Assembly (NCBI GenBank): GCA_023091735.1
Contig: JALKBU010000460.1
Span: forward strand, 1-38,620
Origin: Trichomonas tenax
Lineage: Eukaryota; Parabasalia; Trichomonadida; Trichomonadidae
Reading direction: 5' to 3'
Length of the DNA: 38,620 nt
Shown one piece after another: positions 10,700-20,900 of the stretch. A program made the position numbers and the translations under genes. The stretch's first letter is position 1, and the number at the start of each line of letters is the position of its first letter. The notes beneath the pieces were generated by a model. It saw nothing but the letters and a program-made list of their open reading frames with translations, did not search any database and was not told the DNA's origin.

Positions 10700-11110
10700 A
10701 CATTCAGTGTCGGACAAAAATGCCCTATCGTCTTTTGACATTTGACATTTTACATTTAGCGAATTGCTCCGGTTTTTAGCCTAAAAAGTTGTCGCGAGGG
10801 CAATCGCTAATTCTCCAGGCCATTCTCTGCGGCGCAATTATAGTTGTATCTCTCTTTAGCTCGGCGCTTTGCAAGCGCCTCGGTCTTACTCACGCCCGTC
10901 CACTATTTTTGAGGCAAAAGATTGTTTTTTCTAAAAAGAAAAGTTTGTTACACGAGTCAAACCTGCATCAATAAGGTGTATAGTTCGATTAGTGATTAGA
11001 CCATGCCCGACAATCGAAAAATTTGTTTTTAAGTAACATGACATGTAAAGTTTTGATACTTTACATGTCAAATAAAAGACGATAGCGCACTATTGTCGAA
11101 CTCTCTTTGA
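10700..11110. mobile_element. Short inverted-repeat element with GC-rich core
   Basis: CTATCGTCTTTT at 10725-10736 is repeated in inverted form at 11074-11085. The flanks are imperfectly complementary: GGACAAAAATGCC outside the left copy against the inverse of GCACTATTGTCG on the right, and TTTGACAT-type words inside both. The span is about 410 bases. Its interior (about 10765-10910) is clearly more GC-rich than its surroundings and contains a 7-bp stem hairpin, GGCGCTT/AAGCGCC with a TGC loop. The size, terminal repeats and lack of a transposase fit a non-autonomous DNA element. The 61-codon frame at 10789 starts with TTG and is not convincing. A perfect palindrome with 13-base arms (TGACATGTAAAGT) lies at 11039-11070. 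Confidence 0.45.
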
Positions 11111-11265
11111 CATTCAATGATTTTTTTAAAAAAAAACATTATTGTGATTAATCTTTTTTATCGTTATTAAACTCTTATTTTGGAGTATTCGGTTTTACAG
11201 CATGAATGCTGATACTTTATCCAGAAATTTTCGGAAAAGTAGAAAAATCGTTTTTTGAAAAAAAA

Positions 11266-11811
11266 ATGAGTGGTGAAGATCCTTTTTTAGATGTCGTCAA
11301 GAAACCCAAACAGTACGGCAGCAAGGCCAGCGACGTAATGTCCACGAGTCGGTCATGTACTACGCATAAAATGAGAGAAAAAAAATATGATTATGAACAA
11401 TATCCTCGTGAATGGGGCTTACCACGCTTACAGGGCAATTTTCGGATCAGTGGGAGAAAGGTTTTACCTGAATCACTCGCCTTTATTCAACCAACTCATC
11501 TCGATGATTTCAAAAGCAAAGAGAAAGACTATAAAACGTTACCAATCGATCACAGAAGTGCGTCGAAATTCTGTCCATTAAACAGAAAGCCAAGATTTAT
11601 ATTTGATAACTCACCACCAAATATAACGAAGCAATTCATAGAAACACAGAAAAGAGAGTGCAGACAGATAGAGAAAGAGAATAAATCTTTCTTGACCCAA
11701 GGGATAATTCCACAGTGGGCTTCAGTCGGAATATGTACGACAACAAATAATTATCATGGAAAAGGAAAGGTACAAGTGCGATCTAAGTACGCTAGGGTTA
11801 TGGAAATTTAA
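11266..11811 (+). CDS. Unknown basic protein (181 aa)
   Basis: The frame is open from an ATG at 11206, but the ATG at 11266 (MSGEDPFLDVV) gives a more natural start: the 20 residues before it are low-complexity Phe/Lys codons ending in an A run. The product is rich in Lys, Arg, Pro and Tyr, has no membrane segment, and carries short turns such as REWGLPRLQGNF and PLNRKPRFIFDNSPPN. Such small, basic, extended proteins in flagellates are sometimes microtubule-associated, but nothing here proves it. The stop is followed by about 700 bases (11812-12524) with no supported gene. Confidence 0.5.
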   Translation: MSGEDPFLDVVKKPKQYGSKASDVMSTSRSCTTHKMREKKYDYEQYPREWGLPRLQGNFRISGRKVLPESLAFIQPTHLDDFKSKEKDYKTLPIDHRSASKFCPLNRKPRFIFDNSPPNITKQFIETQKRECRQIEKENKSFLTQGIIPQWASVGICTTTNNYHGKGKVQVRSKYARVMEI

Positions 11812-12524
11812 TGTTATGTTTGTGTTTGTTTTAAATTCTTTTGTTTTTATATTCGATCCAAAATATGATTCGTAATTTTTCTCTTTTCGCAGAGATTTCT
11901 TCTTTCTGAAGCCAGCATTGACGTTAGATGACTGAATTTATCATTTGAAATAATTTGTTTGATTATTTTTTAATTATGAAAATTAACAAAATTTGATAAT
12001 TAAAGCATATATGAGATGTTTTACGAATTTTTCAAATCTATGAATATAATCTATATTACGAACTTATTCATATTTTGCAATAAAATTCACAATCAGAACC
12101 ATAAATGACAAAAATATGTCAGATTTTATACAAAGTCATTCGAATTAGAGTCTGTAATATTAACAAAATAATTATATCCATAAATCTGAATCAAAATATC
12201 ACATTAAATCAACTGTTATACAAAAATATTTTGAATAAATTTCAAAATAGCCAAATGCAAAAATTAATATATCAATCAATTGTTCTTCACTATGTGATAT
12301 TATCTTATGCCAGCTGGGCCTATTTGAAGTAAATCACAATATTTTTCGTTCAATAATTGATGTTGTAACTCCGCGACATTTGCAAAAACTTTGCATTCAC
12401 AGATTCCAATACGACAATTAATCAAAACATATAATCTAGCGACAATATTTGTAAAATAAATGTTCATAAAATATGAAAATGTAAAGTTGAAATTTCGGAG
12501 CAATACAAACAAATTTACGCAAAA

Positions 12525-13055
12525 TTAAAGTGAATCGATTGGATTCAACAGTCTCATATTTCCTGAATTATATGACTTTGAAGTAACAACTAAATTAAAT
12601 CCAGTATCTTCAATTTCGGGATATTCGATAGAAAATGGGTATTTTTCGCGTTCAATTTTTTCAAGCATTTCTTCACGTCTCATTAGTTCTTTAGCTGCAG
12701 GTTTATAGTATCTCGTTGGACCACGGATTGGCTGTATAGGCAATGCATAGTTCTTTATGGGATAAGGCGCAGGTTTTATTAAAGTATTTGATTTTTTCGG
12801 TCGCTTTGAGCTCCTAGTTACAGCTGTCCGCGCTCTTTGCATAGTTTTAGGGCGTGTAGTAATGGAAGAATGAAGTGTTGTCCTTCTAATTGTTGACGGA
12901 TTAATCATTTGCTTGTTTACTTCTCTCTCGAGCTCTTTAAATTGTTGTCCAATGACACTCAGTTCAAGCCTCTTCTCGTCAGCAACTTTACTGAATGCAT
13001 TGAAACTTCTTTCGAGAGATGAAAGAAAAGCATTCATTTTTTTTTGCTTTCTCAT
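12525..13055 (-). CDS. Unknown basic coiled-coil protein
   Basis: The longest frame begins at a TTG (13094), so the first usable ATG is at 13055, giving about 176 aa. Residues ~1-60 form an amphipathic helix likely to be a coiled coil (FLSSLERSFNAFSKVADEKR and on to FKELEREVNKQ). The middle is Arg/Lys/Thr/Pro-rich, with TTRPKTMQRARTAVTRSSKR. Near residue 120 there is a second helix with KELMRREEMLEKIEREK. A run of ten A codes for lysines just before the ATG; if it has lost or gained a base, the true start could be an ATG about 10 codons further upstream in another frame. The function is unknown; it could be cytoskeletal. Confidence 0.45.
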   Translation of the reverse strand: MRKQKKMNAFLSSLERSFNAFSKVADEKRLELSVIGQQFKELEREVNKQMINPSTIRRTTLHSSITTRPKTMQRARTAVTRSSKRPKKSNTLIKPAPYPIKNYALPIQPIRGPTRYYKPAAKELMRREEMLEKIEREKYPFSIEYPEIEDTGFNLVVTSKSYNSGNMRLLNPIDSL

Positions 13056-13378
13056 GATTTTTAAAACATTTTGAAAAGGTTTTTTTTTTGGCAAAATTTT
13101 TGCTCATTAAAAATAATTTGCCATGTAAATAATGGATGTCAAAAACCAAAAGCGCATTTGAATTTCATCAATATTTAAGCTAGTGAACTGGTCTTATGCC
13201 ATTCACTTATATTCATCAATGCATTTATGCCTCATAAGTTTCAGCGAATTATATCAAAGTATCGAAATCAAATGAGATAAATGGAGAATTTAACATCCTG
13301 ACAAGTAAATAAAATGTAATATCACTTTTATTTTATGCTTGTCATAATGTTTTGTCATGTAAACATATTTGATATCTC

Positions 13379-13654
13379 GATTGCCAAGGAAACTTGCTTT
13401 GGATCTGCAACAGATTGGAATATATTCAGCCATTCAGGATTAGTCACAGCATCATGAACAAACGTGGCGATCGATGCATGAAGAATTGAATAGTTTGGTG
13501 CATTTAATAACTGCGACATAACAAAATGAGCTCTGAACTTTGTTGGATGGAATGCATCTGGATTAGATATGATTCTGGCTGATGCATAACATTTTTCGGC
13601 ATTGACTTCGACTTTAATGTTGTCTTTGTCGAAGATCGTAAGAATATCTTGGTC
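13379..13654 (-). pseudogene. Inverted partial copy of the HECT gene
   Basis: These 276 bases are the reverse complement of 19164-19439, inside the HECT ligase gene, with eight substitutions and no indels by my alignment (about 97% identity). It corresponds to ligase residues ~1396-1487. The frame is still open (ATG at 13675, stop at 13355), but only because the copied stretch has no stop; the flanking residues are unrelated. Both edges are sharp, with no TIR or poly(A). It is a templated or segmental insertion 5.5 kb from its source in opposite orientation. Bases 13056-13378 hold no gene. Confidence 0.93.
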
Positions 13655-13869
13655 TGAGAACGCTAGACTAAACATTTATCAACACTGATGCTTTATATGC
13701 TTGATCAACCATATCAATAAGAAATCATCACAGAATGATGCTTTACATTTCATGGCATAGCACCAAAAAGAGATTTGGCAATGTTTGATAAAAACCACCG
13801 AAGTCAAATTTCATATTCAATAGATGTAAATAACCTTAACGTAAGTAATAACCTTAACTAATAAAATAG

Positions 13870-14136
13870 AGTATTCAATTAAATTATCATTTTACATCTG
13901 ATTGCACATATTTTAACTTAAAATTCCAGAAAGGTACCTACTTTATCGAAGCATGGGGCGCTTCAGGAGGTGATTTTCAGTTAAAAAGCTCATATCCCAC
14001 TAATTTAGGTGGTCGAGGTGGATATACATCAGGATCTATCAACCTCGAGAATATAAATCTAGTGGCAATAAGCGAAGTATGGTTATTTTCGATTTTTCTT
14101 TGCAACTTAAAAAAATGTCAATTTTATTCACAATAG
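13870..14136 (+). pseudogene. Relic of a glycine-rich-domain (Gly_rich) surface protein
   Basis: An 88-codon open frame between stops (no ATG) contains KGTYFIEAWGASGG and LGGRGGYTSGSINL. This is the pattern of the 'Gly_rich' domain found in large trichomonad membrane-protein families (a GxYxFExWGAxGG start, then a GGRGGY loop). The domain normally continues with a second Gly-rich strand; here the similarity ends after about 60 residues. The gene is therefore a 5'- and 3'-truncated fragment. The lineage is an inference from motif memory. Confidence 0.5.
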
Positions 14137-14548
14137 AAAGGCGCATAGTAAAAATAGGATGTGTAAATATAGATAAAAGAGTAAAAATTGGAGTGTTGAA
14201 AACTAAATGTCGAAAGAGAAATTGTATTTCAAGAGTGCAAAATTGTTTTTTCATAGGACCCATATATTTACTACAAGGTGGTGTAAGGAATATGGAGTGT
14301 AAGTGACATATTCAAGTTGACTGTGAAATATGGCCATATTTCTTTGACCCCTTTTTAAATCCAGGTCCTTCATTGCCTTGCTGATTTGCCTCTTCGATTA
14401 TCTTGCCACATTGCAAGGAAGATATCAATAATAAAATCGATAATTACAAAATTTGAGAATTCAGATTGGTTCAGAAGGCTTCCATTCAAATAGTCAATGT
14501 CCTGTTGTATCACGAAAAAGGAGAAGTGAGATGAAGTGAAACGACTCC

Positions 14549-14582
14549 TTACATGTCAGATTCCATATATTTTGACATGTAA
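14549..14582. repeat. TTACATGTCA inverted repeat
   Basis: TTACATGTCA (14549-14558) and TGACATGTAA (14573-14582) form exact 10-base arms with a 14-base spacer. It shares the TGACATGTAAA word with the palindromes at 11039-11070 and 34713-34742. It lies about 400 bases before the HECT start. Confidence 0.8.
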
Positions 14583-14724
14583 ATTATCAAAATATAATTT
14601 TTCATAAAGGGAATAGATATAGTGTTATTTGATAATAGACATCTAAAGAAATACGGAATATTAGATCTGCTCATGGATAATTATAGGAAAAAATAGAATT
14701 TATACAATATTTTTTTGCTCATTC

Positions 14725-14765
14725 TCTCTCTCACAGTGTGGTGACTCACCACACTGTGAGAGAGA
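14725..14765. repeat. Perfect palindrome with 20-base arms
   Basis: The arms 14725-14744 and 14746-14765 are exact reverse complements around a single C. GCTCA words outside both arms (14717 and 14769 areas) extend the symmetry imperfectly. It lies 214 bases upstream of the HECT start codon. The rest of 14137-14978 holds no supported gene. Confidence 0.95.
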
Positions 14766-14978
14766 AACTGAGCACACTCATTAAGGGCTCCACAAAATGG
14801 AACTCTGTTTTGAGTTTTGTTCTAGAGACATAATATCAAAAATTACGACACTTTTCGGCCAAATGCGTAATAATCTTAATGTACAGTCAAAAGAGAGATT
14901 AAGTTTTTTATATTTTTTTTCCTGCAAAAATTTTGTTTTGTAAAGTTTTTTTTTTCTTGTTATTCCATTAAAAAACAA

Positions 14979-17900
14979 ATGGGTCAGATCCCTTCATTTC
15001 CACGGCCTGACCCTATTACGCCATCGAGCGTTGAAGATTTTCTAAAATCCTCCATAATCGGTGGCTATATTGAGCAACATTTCGCCAAGTTATCGAGAAA
15101 TAAAGAAATCAATAGAAGAGAGTTCTACGATAACGTCATGAATAGTCTTGCTCAATCGATATACTACAAGAAAGGAATACAAAACATTCAGCCATTTTTA
15201 TTGCAAAGTGCAAATTCGATGATAAATTCGTATTATAATAAAACCGACGACTATAATAACATATTTTCTCATCTAGATGAAGATGTTGACAAAGTTTTGA
15301 ACTCAGAGTCCGAAATTCAAGAATCCTCATTGATAACATTATTTCATCCTATTCAATTAATGCGTACTTTTACTATTGCTTTGCAGATTTTCAACGAAAT
15401 TGAGCCATCTACCGATTATGCTGAGACATTTGTCGCAGTTTTAAATTATAATTTTGAAAATGAAATTTCTCCAGAGATTTTTCTTAGTTTAGAAAAGCAT
15501 TTTAGACATATATTCTCAAACCCAAAATATAACAGCAATGTAGTTGCTTCAATTTCGAATTTGTGTCAAAAAAATGGTATTGATTTTACTGGGTGCGTAG
15601 TTTTGCTGTTTCATTTATTTCAAAATCAATCTCTTGCTGATAGCATAATATCTTTCATGCCACAAAACTGCCAAGACACGAACAAAGGAAATCCACAGAA
15701 TAATTTCACATGCAGAGTTCGATTAGGCGATAACTCAAAAATAATCAGTGCGTGTAATTATAATGATCACATTTTGGCTATCGCCTCAAATAAAAAAATA
15801 TATTCAATTGATATGAATGGACAATTCGTAGAAAATCTATTACAAACTAGATTAATCGAAAAAGGAACACTTTCCATTATGAATGACACAGCTTGCCTTA
15901 CAATGCTTAATGCTTGCAAAATTTTTTCACGTGAAAAAGGCACCTCTTTCAAGATTACGGTCAAAGATGCTTTAATATCATGCTTCTTCGGTAGCACAGA
16001 CCAATTGTTAGTATTAACGACAAATAATGAACTATTTTATTGTAATACAATTTCGAAAGCTAATTTGGGTCAAATTAATGTCCAAAATCCAGTTTGCATG
16101 CATTACTCAAATGGATTATTGACGGTTGTATCGAAAACAGAGACTTCGACATATGAAGTTGATCCAAAAATTTTATTCCTCAAACATATCTCATCAAGGG
16201 TCTTAGATTATCAAGAATATATAGTATCATTAGATTCAAACTACTATATAGCATTATTCACACACAGGTCATATATGGAGCTCATGATGATTCCACGCCA
16301 TGACAGTCCATTCGTGAATCCTCAGGATTTCTCGCGTGAAATCATTTCGATGCCATACCAAAACGCATTCCATGAAAGCATAAGAAGAATAATCAATTTG
16401 ATGCCAATGAACTATTTCGGCAATTCTAAAAATACAGAATCCAAATTCCGATTGACAAAAACTTTGTTTAGTTATTGCATTTCTATCCTCAACAATTTGC
16501 TCACACAACCTCTTCCAGCACAATTATATACAGCGTTGCTGCATCAAGTGTTGTCGATAATTGCCGGAATTGTCGACAATTTCGAAATAACAGATCAAGA
16601 AGCGAAAACTATTCATACATTACTTTCTTCATTTGCAATATCGAAAAATTCATCAAAGCAGTCAATCATCTTCATTATCTCATATATAATTTCGAAAGGA
16701 TTCGAAAAAATCTACAGAAACCGGATTCCAGATTTTATTTCATTAATCAAAATACTCGCATCAGATAACACCAAGCTAACATTGTTAACAGATGCCATTC
16801 CAATATTCTTATCATCTCCCGCAATAGTTTATATCGATAGCAATTGCCTCAAGAAAATGCCAGAAAAAATAAAATTCTTCGTTCAGAAAAGAATGATATT
16901 CTTCTGTGCGCAGGAGTTTGAAAAAGGCTCAGAAGATGCAGTTCATGCTTTGCAATCGTGCATTCCAGGTGATTTATCGAATCTTGTTCTCTTCTTCTCG
17001 ATCTTTTCTTCGAAGAAAATGGCACAATATTCAACAGTATTTTTGGATCAACTCTTTCCACTTATCAAAGAACTCATTTCACAAGTTAAAGAACCAGTTT
17101 TATCAACAAGCAGTGATAAACTTATAGTTCGATCCACACCTCATCCAATTGATGAATCTTTCGAAGCCAATTGGGAAGTTGAAATCCATGATGCACAAGC
17201 AATTGAAGTTATTTTTGATCCAAAATGCTGTTTGATTCTTGGAGAAAAAGATTTCCTCAAAGTTTCTGGAAATAATGCTGTTGTTTATAGCCGAGATATT
17301 TATACTGCTGCTCCATTTCCTAAGTCCGTCTTAGTAAACGGTACAAAAGCCATGTTAACACTTCATTCAGTGAATGGCGAACGTGCTTATGGTGTTACTG
17401 CTTCCTTCAAAGGAATTGGAAAACAACCAAAGTCAAATATTTACGATATAACATCTTTTTACATTGCTTACTTATTACATAGAATTTCGCTCTGCTTCTG
17501 TGATGTTTTTACTCAATCACAGCCAGATGATAGAATGAAACATTGCGAGTTCTTGCTCAACAGCAAAAAACTTACATTCTTGCCCGAAGGACTCAAGCAT
17601 TTCGTCAATCCAAACATCATGGATCTTCTTTATAGTGAGAACAAATCCCACATCAAGGTGAACGAAGATGATAAGGAAATTGAGCGTTATACAGTTTCCG
17701 CAGTGTTGAATCAACTCGAAATAATTAACGATGTCATCAAAATGAAAACACAGCATAAAATCACGCCTCCTTCAACTCCAAAGAAATCAACACGAGCTCC
17801 ACCACCGATGGTCTCAACATTACATAAAACAATGAAAGGATTTTCAATCATCAAGAAAGCACCCATTGCTCTTCCTGTTCAAGTTTCTAGAAAAGCTCTT

Positions 17901-20900
17901 CCATCAATCAGACAAACACAGCCACTTCCACTTCAGTACATTAAGAAGGCAAACGAAATAGCTCTTGAAGAATTTTGCTCATTTATGATGAAGGAAGTTT
18001 ACAAACTTCGTTCTAAAATAAGATATAATAGACAAAAAGGAGTCGATCAATGCTATTTAGTTGAAGTTCTCAAAAAATCAGAATACTTCTCTAATTGCAG
18101 AAGTGTTTTCGACGAAGCATCTTCGAGCGATAAAATTGACGATAAAAGGAAACTTCACTGCATTGATTTAATCAGATTAATCGGATCGGATACTCCTCTC
18201 AATGATATCATTTCGTATGCCAACAAATATATTGACAAACTCTCCGCGCAAACAGCGGTTTCCAGTTTCTTAGTTCGATTTGTTAAAGAAATCCAAAATT
18301 CCAAGTTCTTCTTCTATTTGTTCTTTCCATTATTCCAATTCATGCTGAAGAGCGGAAGAATGGCTTTAAATCAAATTGTCCAAAACAATTTGCTGAAAGT
18401 TTTTGGTGAGATTAATGCTCTCCATGACTATGATGAGCTTAAAATGCTTTCAGTATTATCTGAAATTGCAATATTTGGATCAAATCCATTGAGAACACGG
18501 GATTTGCTCAGAACAGTTGTTTTGATGCAAAAGACACCTGCTTTGAGCACCTTTATCCAATCATTCTGTTCAACCGTTACATTCCAAAGTTTCTTGGAAG
18601 GATATGAAATATTACTGAAGAGCGGATTTATCGTTGAAGCATTGAATATAATGGCTCTATTTTCTCAGTCATTTGAAATTCCTGCAGATCACATTCTCAT
18701 TTTAACAAGATATGCATCCAATTGCCGACCAAAGGAACTCGAAGCATTTTACATGTTCTTATCGCAATATCTTTCATCAACTGGTTTCGTCAAAATTTCT
18801 CTTGTTGTCAATGGAAAGCATCTCATTCTTCAAGATTTCCTGAGGCTGTTGTTGAATCAAATCGGCGGAAGAGTTCTTAAGAAGCCAATAGAAATAATAT
18901 CAAAAGATTATCCACCCGAAAGTCACGATTATACAATGGGAATTTTCATCAGTTTCTTCAGGACACTTCTTCAGAGCAAAATCGCCAATGATATTCAAGT
19001 TCAGTTCGATAATATTCTCTTTGATTACTCCAAGAAAAGCTCAAATCTTCTCGAGACAATTGGCATCTTCACTGTTGTTGGAAGAGGAATCATTCCATTC
19101 ACAACTGGATTCTTAAGGACAAATAACTCAAATGAATCATTCAGAGTCTATAACTATGTCGAGGACCAAAATATTCTTACAATCTTCGACAAAGACAACA
19201 TTAAAGTCGAAGTCAATGCCGAAAAATGTTATGCATCAGCCAGAATCATATCTAATCCAGATGCATTCCATCCAACAAAGTTCAGAGCTCATTTTGTTAT
19301 GTCGCAGTTATTAAATGCACAAAACTATTCGATTCTTCATGCATCGATCGCCACGTTTGTTCATGATGCTGTGACTAATCCTGAATGGCTGAATATGCTC
19401 CAATCTGTTGCAGATCCAAAGCTTGTTTCCTTGGCAATCAAACCAACATATGAAGGCCAGTATCACTCAATCAATGAACTCATTCAGTGCGCATCGAAAC
19501 AACAAAGCTCCGAGAGTTTGTCAAAGCTTGTAAGAGTTTCGAATTCTTTGCTTCTTGGCAATGGAATTACAAATGATAAGTGCTCATTGGAAATCACTTA
19601 TAAGAAAGGAATAGATATGATTGGCTTCATCGGAAGTGAGTCCACATCAGAATTTCAATCTTTCGTTGGTTTGTCATTCAAAGATAATGCATTTTATTAT
19701 AACACTACAAAGGTTGAATCTCAAACAAGATATGTATTTGAGGATGGTCAGAAGATTGCTGTAATGAGGGCATCAAAGAACATGGTACAATTCGTTGTCA
19801 ATGGAAACAAATTATGGCTTCAAATTCCATTAACAGACAAATTTGTTACACCATTCATTGTTTCTTATATCGATGTTGATTATATAATTGACTTCCGCAC
19901 AAATTCTGAATTAGACAGTAATCATTATATATCAGAAAATCTTCGATTTGACTATACAACATTCGACAAAGATGATTTCGATTCTCCATCATTTGAACGA
20001 TCAATCAAAACTAATTACGTGTTCAGGCCATCGAAGGACTCTCAGTATTCAATCACAACAGAGCCTCAGCCATTATATGCAAAACGCAAAGTTTACAGTG
20101 CCCCTGTTGATAATAAGAAGATCATAGATTTCACGATGAAAGGAGCATTGTACAATGTTATCTACAAAGGATCTGAATATTATGGAATGACAGGAAAATT
20201 GATTTCTATCACTGATAAAAACACAAATGTTGAATTCATTGATGCTGTAAACGGATCAAGGAATTACGTTGATTTGCCACATTGCTGCTTCACACAAAAA
20301 CCAACTTTCATTCTCCCACTTCCAAAACCAGAAAACATATTGAATGCTCTCATCACACGATGCTTGAGAATAATTTCTATATACTTGCAAATTTATGATG
20401 TCCAAAATTCTGTTTCATTGATTAAGTGTGTTGCTCCACAAGTTGTCTCAATGCAGTTCAAATATAGTGATGAAAAGACATTTAAAGTATTGTTGTTGTA
20501 TTTCGAGAACGTCATCAAAAACGTTCCTGATGCTGCAAGTTTGTTATTCGATATCGATGCTAAAGGAACTCAAGAGCATTATTCATTTAGAACATCATCG
20601 TATAATACAAGCAGATACTTAATCAACAGCTTAATTAAGTCACCAAATGGTTTCGGTTTCAATGTCATTAGCATTTCGAATTTCGATAATGAGTGCAATT
20701 GCATGTTGAAGCTCAATAATGAAATTACATTTCGATCAGTTATTGAAGGAAAGAATCTTTTAGTTCATTTCTCTCAGTATTGTCAGAAAATCAAATCAGG
20801 AAAATTCTCTTTTACGCCAATATTTAAGTTTGCATCCGATGAATATTATTGTCACAGCATTTTTGCGGCTAACTTAATTGCTTCCTTAACAGGTTTACTT

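Noticed and set aside
10789..10974. 61-codon ORF with a hydrophobic stretch
   Set aside because: TTG start, and it lies in the GC-rich core of a short repeat element; the opposite strand has a comparable open frame.
14079..14306. Overlapping ORFs on both strands
   Set aside because: Both are low-complexity shadows next to the glycine-rich relic, with no motif.
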